From Micromonospora sp. NBC_00389 (GTDB lineage: Bacteria; Actinomycetota; Actinomycetes; Mycobacteriales; Micromonosporaceae): a stretch of 64,000 bases of DNA. The translations under genes were made by a program, and so were the position numbers. The notes beneath the pieces were generated by a model that made no database searches, was not told where the DNA came from, and saw nothing but the letters and a program-made list of their open reading frames with translations. The stretch is taken from NCBI RefSeq assembly GCF_036059255.1, contig NZ_CP107947.1, positions 3,782,001 through 3,846,000 of the forward strand, given 5' to 3'. This document shows positions 1 to 7,672 of the stretch, piece by piece; the first letter of the stretch is position 1; every line of letters begins with the position of its first letter.

Positions 1-2
1 TC

Positions 3-809
3 CCGGCGGAGCCCAAGCGCGTCGTCGTGCTCGACACAGACAAGATCGACACGGCGCTCACACTGGGCATCACGCCGGTCGGCGCCGCCACCGCCGGTGA
101 GGCCAAGGGCTGGCCGACCTACTTCAGCGCGGACAAGCTCGCCAGCATCAAGGAGGTCGGGGTGCTCACCGAGCCCGACCTGGAGGCGATCAACGCGCTG
201 AAGCCGGACCTCATCCTCGGCAGCAAGTTCCGCCAGGAGAAGTTCTACGACGAGCTGGCCGCCATCGCGCCGACCGTGTTCACCGACAAGGTCGGTATCA
301 CCTGGAAGGAGAACTTCCTCCTCGATGGCAAGGCGCTCGGCCACGAGCAGCAGGCCAAGGATCTGCTCGCCACGTACGAGAAGCGGGCCAAGGACTTCGG
401 CGCGACGCTCGGCGACGCCGCCACCCGCAAGGTGTCGATCGTGCGGTTCCTCCCCGGCAACATCCGGGTGTACGGCCCGGAGTCGTTCTCCGGCATCGTC
501 ATCGGCGACACCGGCCTGGGCCGCCCCGAGCGGCAGTTGCTCGCCAACAAGGAGGACAAGCGCTTCGACCTGGTCAGCCCCGAGCGGATCAACGAGGTCG
601 ACGGTGACGTCATCTTCGTGACCGCGTACGGCGACAAGGCCGCCGCCGAGCAGGCCAAGACGACCGCCGGCACCCTCTGGAAGGGCCTCGGCGCCGTCAA
701 GGCCGGCAAGGCGTACCCGGTCGCCGACGAGGTCTGGATGACCGGCATCGGCGTAGGCGCCGCCAACAAGATCCTCGACGACCTGACCAAGTACCTCCCC
801 GCCGCCTAA
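3..809 (+). CDS. Ferric-siderophore ABC transporter substrate-binding protein, 5' end cut by window
   Basis: Only the last 268 codons are present; the frame is open from base 3, so the signal peptide and lipobox lie outside the window. The visible part opens with PKRVVVLD and then a TLGITPVG segment, the normal first strand and turn of the FecB/FhuD class of periplasmic-binding folds. A long connecting helix and a second lobe follow, and the protein ends normally at KYLPAA. Members of this family are surface lipoproteins that bind ferric siderophore and deliver it to a FecCD-type permease. The permease and ATPase are not in the window, so the exact ligand cannot be inferred. A strong hairpin follows 28 bases after the stop, so this is probably the last gene of its unit. 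Confidence 0.88.
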   Translation, partial: PAEPKRVVVLDTDKIDTALTLGITPVGAATAGEAKGWPTYFSADKLASIKEVGVLTEPDLEAINALKPDLILGSKFRQEKFYDELAAIAPTVFTDKVGITWKENFLLDGKALGHEQQAKDLLATYEKRAKDFGATLGDAATRKVSIVRFLPGNIRVYGPESFSGIVIGDTGLGRPERQLLANKEDKRFDLVSPERINEVDGDVIFVTAYGDKAAAEQAKTTAGTLWKGLGAVKAGKAYPVADEVWMTGIGVGAANKILDDLTKYLPAA

Positions 810-836
810 CCGCGCCGCGCGCACCGCGCCGCGTCC

Positions 837-879
837 CGCCGACAGCCCGCACCCGCTCCGCGCGTGCGGGCTGTCGGCG
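837..879 (+). terminator. Terminator-type hairpin after the siderophore-binding gene
   Basis: A perfect 16-bp inverted repeat (837-852 with 864-879, core CCGACAGCCCGCAC) with an 11-base loop lies just after the stop at 809. There is no U-tract, as is common in actinobacteria. Confidence 0.75.
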
Positions 880-880
880 C

Positions 881-975
881 CTGGACCCCCATGATCGTGC
901 TCGATCCAGGATGTAGTGGTCTCCCTCTCCTGGGAGGCCACTACATCCATGTTCAAGCACGATCATGGGGTCCAG
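881..975. repeat. Palindromic repeat element, copy 1
   Basis: An imperfect palindrome with arms of about 44 bases meeting at TCTCCT. Each arm carries ATGATCGTGCT and GGATGTAGTGG. The arms differ at one inner patch: the left reads TCGATCCAGG, while the right, read on the other strand, gives TTGAACATGG. The same pair of arm variants occurs in reverse order at 1953-2038, so the two copies are inverted relative to each other. The right arm contains the stop codon (963-965) of the broken minus-strand gene. It could act as a terminator or be a non-autonomous mobile repeat; no transposase is nearby. Confidence 0.8.
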
Positions 976-1870
976 GGGGAGCGGGAGCGCGCCCGCAGGG
1001 CGGCCCGGACCTCGGCGAGGAAGCCGTCGAAGTCCTCCCGGAGGCGCTTGCCGGTCACGTGCAGCACGATCCACTCGCCACCGAGCAGCCGGTTGAGCCG
1101 TCGACGGTCCCGGTGGAACTGCTCGGGATCGTCGTGCCAGAGCCCGTCGTACTCCACCGCGACCTTGAACGCCGGCCAGGCCAGGTCAAGCCGGGCCACG
1201 AACCGGCCCTGGTCGGCGACGACCCACGTGTCTGCGGCCTGGGCAGCCCGGCGAGCACCAGCCGCACCCGGGTGCGGGACTCCTGGGGCGACTCGGCGCC
1301 CGCGTCGGCCAGGTCAACCGCGAGCAGCAGGGACCGCCAGCCCCGCTGACCGGCCCGGGCCAGCGCATATTCGCGCAACGTCGACACGTCGGTGAGCCGC
1401 CGAGCCAGCAGGGCGTCGATGACGACCACCGCTTCCACCAGGTCGAGCCAGCGGGCGAGGTCCCAGCAGGTCCGCGCCGGGCCGGTCACCCTGACCCCCG
1501 CCCGTTCCACCACGTCGCCGAGGTCGATCTCCCCATGGTGGACCTGGAGGCCGGCGGTCGGCCCGATCCGGCTGTCCTTGGGCACCAGCACGTCAACGGG
1601 CGCGGCCCGGGACGGTGTTGGGCAGCCGTACAGGGCCGCTGCGGCCCGCCCGGCGATGGCCGCACCCGGCGGGATCAGCCAGCGTCCGACGGCGGCACAC
1701 CTGGCACGGTGGGTGACCCTCAGCCGCGAATCGGCGTAGACGTCCCGGAAGAGTGGCCGCCACGCGGCGCTGCGCAGGTCGTTGCGGGTCAGCAGGCCGC
1801 GCGAGACGGCGACGGAGCCACGGAAGATCCGACCGCGCAGTTGTGGCGGCCGGCGGGGAGCTTTCGGCAT
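963..1870 (-). pseudogene. DUF559-type (AbiEi-like N-terminus, endonuclease-fold C-terminus) protein, frameshifted
   Basis: From the ATG at 1870 the first about 210 codons read as the N-terminal part common in actinobacteria: a winged-helix, AbiEi-antitoxin-like stretch (LLTRNDLRSAAWRPLFRDVY, then AALYGCPTPS) and ARTCWDLARWLDLVEAVVVID. The frame then becomes Ser/Thr/Gly-rich nonsense. The expected C-terminus, with ARLDLAWPAFKVAVEYDG, the WHDDPEQFHRD segment and GEWIVLHVT, is found in another frame ending at 963. The switch falls near 1225-1240, between LPRPQT and WVVADQGRF. DUF559 resembles very-short-patch-repair endonucleases, but its function is unknown. The gene sits between two inverted palindromic repeats. 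It is either a genuine pseudogene or a single-base assembly error. Confidence 0.75.
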
Positions 1871-1952
1871 GACATCCAGGCTGACCGATCACCATCGGGC
1901 CACGCAGTCCCTGTGGATAACCCGCCCACGCCTCGGCGCCGGGCACACGCCG

Positions 1953-2038
1953 CCGCCATGATCGCGCCCGAACATGGATGTAGTGGCCTCCCGGGGAGAG
2001 GAGACCACTACATCCTGGATCGAGCACGATCTTGGCGG
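1953..2038. repeat. Palindromic repeat element, copy 2 (inverted relative to copy 1)
   Basis: The left arm contains GAACATGGATGTAGTGGCCT and the right arm, read on the other strand, CGATCCAGGATGTAGTGGT. These are the same two arm variants as at 881-975 but in opposite order. The outer ends pair through CCGCC and GGCGG rather than through the CTGGACCCC flank of copy 1, so only the core of about 70 bases is shared. It lies 82 bases upstream of the start of the broken DUF559 gene. Confidence 0.8.
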
Positions 2039-2082
2039 GCGGCGGGCGGCGGGCGGCGGGCGGCGGGCGGCGGGCGGCGGGC
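2034..2082. repeat. Tandem heptamer repeat, seven perfect GGCGGGC units
   Basis: Seven uninterrupted copies of GGCGGGC run from 2034 to 2082, followed by GGGTTAGG and further G-runs to about 2130. The plus strand has regular runs of three G and could fold as a G-quadruplex. The tract lies after the 3' end of the minus-strand gene at 2124 and overlaps the end of the palindromic repeat. Confidence 0.85.
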
Positions 2083-2123
2083 GGGTTAGGCGGGGCGGGG
2101 GATGGGTGGGTTAGGTGGGCGGG

Positions 2124-2768
2124 TTAGGCGGCGGTGGACCAGATGGCGCGGAAGGCGGCGGCTTCGCCGGCCAGCCAGCGTTCGATCTGGTCGGGCTTGG
2201 CGTCGGTGGGCATGCGGTGGGCCTGGCCGCGCCGGACGTCGACCAGGACCGGCTCGGCGTGCGGCAGCACCGCGTCCATGTGTCGGGCCATCAGGTGCAG
2301 GGTGGCGAGCACCGACTCCTCACTCGGCGGGGTCTCGTCGAAGTGCAGGCGGACGGCCTCGGCCCGGCCGTCGGCGTGGCGTACCCCGAAATGGGGGTTG
2401 ATCTTGACGGGTAGGTCGCCCAGCATGGCCAGGGCGTCGCGGGTCTGGGCCAGGTCGACGGCGGCCGGATCGCCGAGGGAGTGCAGCCAGGCGGTCGCGC
2501 CGGGCACCAGCGCCTGGTAGAGCGGGCGCCAGCGCGGCTTGACCACGTCGACCACGCCGGTGAGGTGGGTGCCGCCGGTGTGGAAGGCGATGTCGGCCTT
2601 GAGTGCCTTGACGAACTGGCCGTGCGGGTTGAAGCCGGAGCGGCTGGCTCGCTGCTTGCGCAGGCCGCCAACGAAGGTCGCCTTGGTGGGGCCGGTGCGG
2701 TCGACGTAGCGGGTGAAGCCGAGCAGGGTGGCGTAGGGGGTGAGGGGCGTGGAGGCGGGCGCGGTCAC
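2124..2768 (-). CDS. Conserved hypothetical protein, 214 aa
   Basis: Function not recognised. The product is soluble, with no signal peptide or membrane segment, and has a good GGGAGG ribosome site before a GTG start. Visible blocks include YATLLGFTRYVDRTGPTKATFVGGLRKQR, an AFHTGGTHLTGVV segment and INPHFGVRHADGR; the His, Asp and Arg content might suggest binding of a phosphate or metal, but no catalytic motif is clear. It is alone on its strand. Its promoter region holds an AT-rich dyad at 2792-2817 that is unusual for this GC-rich DNA. The C-terminus ERWLAGEAAAFRAIWSTAA is helical. Codon use matches the neighbours, so it is very likely a real gene. Confidence 0.75.
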   Translation of the reverse strand: MTAPASTPLTPYATLLGFTRYVDRTGPTKATFVGGLRKQRASRSGFNPHGQFVKALKADIAFHTGGTHLTGVVDVVKPRWRPLYQALVPGATAWLHSLGDPAAVDLAQTRDALAMLGDLPVKINPHFGVRHADGRAEAVRLHFDETPPSEESVLATLHLMARHMDAVLPHAEPVLVDVRRGQAHRMPTDAKPDQIERWLAGEAAAFRAIWSTAA

Positions 2769-2791
2769 GGGCGTCCTCCCAGGTCAGGAAC

Positions 2792-2817
2792 TCGATTAGT
2801 ACATACATTCTAATCGA
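2792..2817 (-). promoter_or_regulatory. AT-rich dyad, likely operator/promoter of the 214-aa gene
   Basis: TCGATTAG and CTAATCGA form a perfect 8-bp inverted repeat around the 10-base centre TACATACATT, 24 bases upstream of the GTG at 2768. It is one of the most AT-rich stretches nearby, which fits a repressor site over a promoter. No regulator gene of a recognisable type is adjacent apart from the sigma factor. Confidence 0.5.
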
Positions 2818-2866
2818 CGGGTCTGACATCGCCCAGCGAAAACGGGGGTCCGGAAGACGCGACAAA

Positions 2867-2896
2867 GGGGGCCGCCGGGTGCCCGGGCGAGCCCCC
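2867..2896 (-). terminator. Terminator hairpin of the sigma factor operon
   Basis: GGGGGC and GCCCCC pair around an inner CCGGG/CCCGG stem, immediately after the sigma factor stop. On the minus strand it is followed by TTTGTC, a short U-tract. Confidence 0.7.
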
Positions 2897-2898
2897 GG

Positions 2899-3489
2899 TC
2901 AGATCCGTACGAAGCCCTCGCCCAGCACCGCCCGCAGCCGACTCAGGGCACGGGCATTCTGTGTCTTGACCACCGACACGGACACGTCGAGGGTGCTGGC
3001 CACGGCTTCGACGCTCTGATCCTCCCAGTGGCGGAGCACCACGATGGCCTGGTCGCGGATGGGCAGGGTGGCCAGGGCCCGCAACAGGGCGACGTGCAGC
3101 TCCACGGTGTCGTCGGCTGATGGGTGCGGAGCCTCGGGTAGCTCGGCGAGCACGAGTTCGGAGTCGCTACGCCGCCTCTTCTGGTCGAAGACGGCGTTCA
3201 TCAGGACGCGACGGCTGTACGCCTCGAGATTCGTGGTGCCCCGGATCCTGCCCCACCTCGCATACATCTTCGCGAAGGTGATCTGGGTCAGGTCCTGTGC
3301 GAGGTGCCAGTCGCGGCACATCAGATAGGCGGTACGTCGCAGCCTCGGCGCGGTGGCCTCGACGAACGCGGTGAACTCCGCCTGCCGGGCGGTCTGCTCG
3401 CGCCGCCGGGCCGTGCCCAGTCGGGCCAGCAGACCGTGTCGGGGCTCCTGGGGTGATCCCGCGAGGGGGGTGGTCCGGGGATCCGTCAT
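2899..3489 (-). CDS. SigE-family (ECF-like) RNA polymerase sigma factor
   Basis: A 196-residue sigma factor. Region 2 lies at about residues 38-105 (FTAFVEATAPRLRRTAYLMC, then DLTQITFAKMYARWGRI, then AYSRRVLMNAVFD). Region 4 lies at about 130-185, with the helix-turn-helix around SVEAVASTLDVSVSVVKTQ. This matches the actinobacterial SigE-type subfamily, which directs RNA polymerase to small stress regulons. I chose the ATG at 3489 because it overlaps the stop of the upstream membrane-protein gene as ATGA, giving translational coupling; the frame is open far upstream, but that part is not coding. The coupled partner has one membrane segment and an outside domain, so it is the natural candidate for a sensor or anti-sigma factor. 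A terminator follows at 2867-2896. Confidence 0.9.
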   Translation of the reverse strand: MTDPRTTPLAGSPQEPRHGLLARLGTARRREQTARQAEFTAFVEATAPRLRRTAYLMCRDWHLAQDLTQITFAKMYARWGRIRGTTNLEAYSRRVLMNAVFDQKRRRSDSELVLAELPEAPHPSADDTVELHVALLRALATLPIRDQAIVVLRHWEDQSVEAVASTLDVSVSVVKTQNARALSRLRAVLGEGFVRI

Positions 3490-4097
3490 CCGTTGGCCGC
3501 CGAGGCGTTCGTGCCGGCAGGGCATTCGCTGCCGACGATCTCGTCGACCCCGGGCATGGCACCGACGCGGGCGGTCAGGCTCGCGTACGGTGATCGACCG
3601 GTCAGCTTGATCCGGAACGACTCCGGTAGCTGGGTGGCCTTGACGGCGGCGACGAGCTCCGGCGCGTCCTCGAACATCTTCCGGTAGTTGGCGAGGGCCT
3701 CTTCGCGGGTTTCGTGGTCCACGCTCCGGACTGCCGGATCTGCGTCCAGCACGCGGTTCACCGCGCTGCGCTGCTGATCGGTGACGTCGTCGGTGAGGAA
3801 GATCGAAACATCGGTCGCGGTGTCCCGGGCCGGCCACTCGCACACCGGGTTCAACAGCATCGCGAGCCCCGCTGGCACCGCCGTCGGCGGCACCGAACGG
3901 TCCGGCGGTGTCGCCACGTTCACCACCCCCAACGCCACGATGGTGGCCACGCCCGCCACACCTGCCGCCATCAGCCGATGTCGGCGGCGCCGCAGGCTGG
4001 TGCCGGTCGCCATGGCGTGGTCGGCCAGGGCTCCCGGCGGGGGCTCGGGCTCGTCGGCCATGGCGCGGTCGAAGAGCACGCGCAGGTTCTGGTCCAA
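3486..4097 (-). CDS. Single-pass membrane protein with FtsX-like extracellular domain, partner of the sigma factor
   Basis: 203 residues from a TTG start with GGGAG seven bases upstream. There is a short cytoplasmic N-terminus (about 40 residues, ending RRRRHR), one membrane helix at about 42-62, and an outside domain at about 95-190. The outside domain (DVSIFLTDDVTDQQ, then REEALANYRKMF, LPESFRIKLTG, GVDEIVG) has the order of the FtsX extracellular domain, which in FtsX regulates peptidoglycan hydrolases. The four-helix FtsX permease part is missing. The gene overlaps the sigma factor by 4 bases. By position it could be an anti-sigma factor sensing the envelope, but the cytoplasmic part is too short to be a known anti-sigma fold and has no zinc motif. 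That role is inference. Confidence 0.75.
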   Translation of the reverse strand: MDQNLRVLFDRAMADEPEPPPGALADHAMATGTSLRRRRHRLMAAGVAGVATIVALGVVNVATPPDRSVPPTAVPAGLAMLLNPVCEWPARDTATDVSIFLTDDVTDQQRSAVNRVLDADPAVRSVDHETREEALANYRKMFEDAPELVAAVKATQLPESFRIKLTGRSPYASLTARVGAMPGVDEIVGSECPAGTNASAANG

Positions 4098-4197
4098 GGT
4101 TCACTCCCGTGGTCCGGTGGACTCCCACCTGTGATGACTGGTTGGGACACCGGATCGGTGACATCGAGGAACAGAATCCAGGTCGGAGGATGCGAAA

Positions 4198-4225
4198 GGG
4201 GGCCGCCCGAGCCGGGCGACCCCCC
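4198..4225 (-). terminator. Terminator hairpin after the DUF3516 helicase gene
   Basis: GGGGG/CCCCC with inner GCCCG/CGGGC lies 14 bases beyond the stop at 4239. On the minus strand the hairpin runs into TTTCGC. Confidence 0.65.
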
Positions 4226-4238
4226 ATGAAAAGACGCG

Positions 4239-6752
4239 TCAGAGCTGGCCGACGTCGGTGACCCGGATGGCCGCGGCGCCGATCTCGTCCGAGGCGGCCA
4301 GGTCGATCTCGGCGCTGATGCCCCAGTCGTGGTCGCCGTCGGGGTCGTCGAAGATCTGTCGGACGGTCCACCGCTCCCGGCCCTGCTCGATCATGAGCAG
4401 CGCCGGGCCGCGCGCGTCCGGCCCAACGCCGATCGAGTCGTACGCCTCGAAGTACGGCCGCAACGCGTCGGCCCACGCGTCGTAGTCCCAGCCGTCGCCG
4501 GCGTCCAGCTCGGCGAGCAGGTCCCAGCGGCGCAGCGCGGCCAGCTCGACCCGGCGGAACAGCGCGTTGCGCACCAGCACCCGGAACGCCCGCGCGTTGC
4601 GGGTCACCGCCGGTGGCCGGTCGGTCAGCGAGGCGTGCGCCTGGGCCACCTCGGCCACGTCGGACGGGTTGCGCAGTCGCTCCCACTCGTCGATCAGGCT
4701 GGAGTCGACCTGGCGGACCAGCTCGCCCAGCCACTCGATGAGGTCGATCAGTTCCTCGGTCTTGGCGTCCTCGGGCACGGTCTGCCGCAGCGTCTTGTAC
4801 GCGTCGGCCAGGTAGCGCAGCACCAGCCCTTCCGAGCGGGTCAGCCCGTAGAACTGCACGTACTCGGTGAAGGTCATGGCCCGCTCGTACATGTCGCGGA
4901 CCACGGCCTTGGGGGAGAGCTGGTGGTCGGCGACCCAGGGGTGCCCCTGCCGGTACATCTCGTATGCGGCCTCCAGCAGCTCCGCGAGCGGCTTCGGGTG
5001 GGTCACCTCGTCGAGCAGCTCCAGGCGGGCCTCGTACTCGATGCCCTCGGCCTTCATCGCGGCGACCGCCTCGCCGCGGGCCTTGAACTGCTGGGCGGAG
5101 AGGATCTGTCGGGGGTCGTCGAGGATCGACTCGATCACCGAGAGGACGTCCAGGGCGTACGACGGGGACTCGGCGTCGAGCAGCTCGATGGTGGCCAGTG
5201 CCAGCGGGGAGAGCGGCTGGTTGAGCGCGAAGTCGAGCTGGAGGTCGACGGTGAGCCGGATCCGCCGGCCGGTCTCGTCCGGCTCGCGCAGTTCCTCGAC
5301 CACGCCGCCGGCGCGCAGCGCGCGGTAGATGGCGATCGCCCGGCGGATGTGCCGGCGCCGGGCGGCGGCGTCCTCGTGGTTGTCGGTGAGCAGGTGCCGC
5401 ATCGCGAGGAACGCGTCCCCGGGCCGGCCGATCACGTTGAGCAGCATCGAGTGGCTGACCTGGAAGCTGGAGGTCAGCGGCTCGGGCTCGGCGTCGACCA
5501 GCCGGTCGAAGGTGGGCTGACCCCACCCGATCGAGCCCTCCGGCGGCTTCTTGCGGACCACCTTGCGCCGCTTCTTCGGGTCGTCGCCGGCCTTGGCGAG
5601 GGCCTTCTCGTTGTCGATGACGTGCTCGGGGGCCTGCACCACGACCCGGCCGATGGTGTCGTAGCCGGCCCGGCCGGCCCGCCCGGCGATCTGGTGGAAC
5701 TCCCGGTTCTTGAGCAGCCGGGTGCGGACCCCGTCGTACTTGGACAGGCCGGTGAACAGCACGGTGCGGATCGGCACGTTGATGCCCACGCCGAGGGTGT
5801 CGGTGCCGCAGATGACCTTGAGTAGGCCGGCCTGCGCGAGGGTCTCGACGAGCCGGCGGTACTTGGGCAGCATGCCGGCATGGTGGACGCCGATGCCGTG
5901 CCGGACCAGCCGGGACAGCGTCTTACCGAAGCCGGCGGTGAACCGGAAGCCGCCGATCGCCTCCGCGATCATGTCCTTCTCGGCACGGGTGCAGACGTTG
6001 ACGCTCATCAGCGCCTGGGCGCGCTCCAGCGCGGCGGCCTGGGTGAAGTGCACCACGTACACCGGGGCCTGCTTGGTCTCCAGCAGCTCTTCAAGCGTCT
6101 CGTGCAGCGGCGTCATCGCGTACGAGAAGATCAGCGGGACCGGCCGCTCGGCCGAGCGGACGACGGCGGTCGGCCGGCCGGTGCGCCGGGTCAGGTCGTC
6201 GACGAACCGGGTGGTGTCCCCCAGGGTGGCTGACATCAGGATGAACTGGGCCTGCGGCAGCTCGATGATCGGCACCTGCCAGGCCCAGCCCCGGTCGGGC
6301 TCGGCGTAGAAGTGGAACTCGTCCATGATCACCTGGCCGACGTCGGCCTGGTCACCCTCGCGCAGCGCCAGGTTGGCCAGGATCTCCGCGGTGCAGCAGA
6401 TGATCGGGGCGTCGGCGTTGACGCTGGCGTCGCCGGTCAGCATGCCGACGTTCTCGGCGCCGAAGACCTCGCAGAGGGCGAAGAACTTCTCCGACACCAG
6501 CGCCTTGATCGGGGCGGTGTAGAAGGTCGTCCGGCTGTCTGCGAGCGCCGCGAAGTGCGCGGCGACCGCCACCAGGCTCTTGCCCGAGCCGGTGGGCGTG
6601 TTCATGATCAGGTTGGCGCCGGAGACGATCTCGATGACCGCCTCCTCCTGATGGGGGTAGAGGTCGAGGCCGCGCTCCTTCGCCCAGCTGGCGAACGCGT
6701 CGAAGAGGGTGTCGGGGTCGGCGCTTGTCGGCAGCGCGGCGGTGAGCGTCAT
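4239..6752 (-). CDS. DEAD/DEAH-box RNA helicase with DUF3516 C-terminal domain
   Basis: An 837-residue superfamily 2 helicase. Walker A TPTGSGKS is at residues 52-59, the Walker B variant DEFH at 144-147, motif III SAT at 174-176, and motif VI as QIAGRAGRAGYD in the second RecA domain. After about residue 420 comes the long DUF3516 region typical of actinobacterial proteins of this size, which are related in layout to Ski2/Mtr4-type helicases. The family is expected to unwind RNA with ATP, probably in RNA decay or processing; the substrate is unknown. The gene is complete, with a terminator after it, and stands alone on its strand. The ATG at 6752 is the first start in a frame that opens directly into the conserved YPHQEEAV motif. 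Confidence 0.93.
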   Translation of the reverse strand: MTLTAALPTSADPDTLFDAFASWAKERGLDLYPHQEEAVIEIVSGANLIMNTPTGSGKSLVAVAAHFAALADSRTTFYTAPIKALVSEKFFALCEVFGAENVGMLTGDASVNADAPIICCTAEILANLALREGDQADVGQVIMDEFHFYAEPDRGWAWQVPIIELPQAQFILMSATLGDTTRFVDDLTRRTGRPTAVVRSAERPVPLIFSYAMTPLHETLEELLETKQAPVYVVHFTQAAALERAQALMSVNVCTRAEKDMIAEAIGGFRFTAGFGKTLSRLVRHGIGVHHAGMLPKYRRLVETLAQAGLLKVICGTDTLGVGINVPIRTVLFTGLSKYDGVRTRLLKNREFHQIAGRAGRAGYDTIGRVVVQAPEHVIDNEKALAKAGDDPKKRRKVVRKKPPEGSIGWGQPTFDRLVDAEPEPLTSSFQVSHSMLLNVIGRPGDAFLAMRHLLTDNHEDAAARRRHIRRAIAIYRALRAGGVVEELREPDETGRRIRLTVDLQLDFALNQPLSPLALATIELLDAESPSYALDVLSVIESILDDPRQILSAQQFKARGEAVAAMKAEGIEYEARLELLDEVTHPKPLAELLEAAYEMYRQGHPWVADHQLSPKAVVRDMYERAMTFTEYVQFYGLTRSEGLVLRYLADAYKTLRQTVPEDAKTEELIDLIEWLGELVRQVDSSLIDEWERLRNPSDVAEVAQAHASLTDRPPAVTRNARAFRVLVRNALFRRVELAALRRWDLLAELDAGDGWDYDAWADALRPYFEAYDSIGVGPDARGPALLMIEQGRERWTVRQIFDDPDGDHDWGISAEIDLAASDEIGAAAIRVTDVGQL

Positions 6753-6840
6753 AGCGTGTCCATGGTGCCTGGATCATGCCCCCGGGCGCCAACCCGCAGT
6801 CCTTTGGATCGCCGTCCGGGCGCGGTGGACGCCCGGATGG

Positions 6841-7539
6841 TCACCGTCGGCGGTAGATCAGGTCGGCCACCGGCCGGCCGGCCGTGAGCGCCCGCCGTTC
6901 GAACTTGGTCACCGGGCGGTGCGCCGGACGTGGCGCGAACCCGCCGTACGCGTCCACCAGCCCCGGGTCCGCGTCCAGGGTGTGCCGCATCGCCTCGGCG
7001 TACTCGGCCCAGTCGGTGGCGCAGTGCAGCGTGCCGCCCGGCGTCAGCCGGGAGCGCAGCAGCGCCACGTGCGACGGCTGGATGATCCGCCGCTTGTGGT
7101 GGCGGGACTTCGGCCACGGGTCCGGGAAGAAGATGTGCACGGCGTCCAGGACACCCTCGGGCAGGCCGCTGACCAGGTCCAACGCGTCGCCCTGGGCCAC
7201 CCGCACGTTGCTCAGGCCGCCGCGCTCCACCAGGTCGAGCAGGTTCGCAATTCCCGGCGTGTGCACCTCGACCGCCAGATAATCTCGATCCGGGTCAGCG
7301 GCGGCCATCGCGGCGGTGCTGTCCCCCATGCCCGAGCCGATCTCCAACACCACCGGCGCCCGGCGGCCGAACAGGTCGGCCAGATCGACGGGTCCGTCCG
7401 GGACGTCCAGGCCGTAGGCGGGCCAGAGACGGTCCAGCGCGTCGGTCTGCCGCCCGCTCATCCGGCCCCGTCGGGGGTGGAAGGTGCGGATCGGCCGGCT
7501 CGCGGGCGGGGCGGCGGGGTCATGGTCGGTGGTGGTCAC
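6841..7539 (-). CDS. trmB: tRNA (guanine-N7)-methyltransferase
   Basis: 232 residues from the GTG at 7539. The SAM-binding loop EIGSGMGDS is at about residues 66-74, and the family signature FFPDPWPKSRHHKRR follows in the middle. The C-terminal TKFERRA motif is also present. TrmB methylates G46 of many tRNAs using S-adenosylmethionine. The frame is open upstream, but those codons are low-complexity and lack conservation features; the GTG gives a length close to the family norm. TACGCT lies nine bases before the start, suggesting a leaderless or nearly leaderless transcript. No other tRNA-modification gene is adjacent. Confidence 0.93.
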   Translation of the reverse strand: MTTTDHDPAAPPASRPIRTFHPRRGRMSGRQTDALDRLWPAYGLDVPDGPVDLADLFGRRAPVVLEIGSGMGDSTAAMAAADPDRDYLAVEVHTPGIANLLDLVERGGLSNVRVAQGDALDLVSGLPEGVLDAVHIFFPDPWPKSRHHKRRIIQPSHVALLRSRLTPGGTLHCATDWAEYAEAMRHTLDADPGLVDAYGGFAPRPAHRPVTKFERRALTAGRPVADLIYRRR

Positions 7540-7672
7540 AGCGACCCGAGCGTACGCGACGCTGTCGGCGGATCGGATGTGATGTGCGACCGGGAATGAG
7601 AGGATCCATCTGGTACGGCAGACCGGGCGGTCCGCTGCTCGGCTCGGCCGCACGGCGTCGAGAGGGGGCATC

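Noticed and set aside
2899..5526. A single 875-codon minus-strand frame through the sigma factor, its partner and part of the helicase
   Set aside because: Only the last 196 codons are sigma factor; the upstream part is antisense or out-of-frame to genes with clear domains, and the ATGA overlap defines the sigma start.
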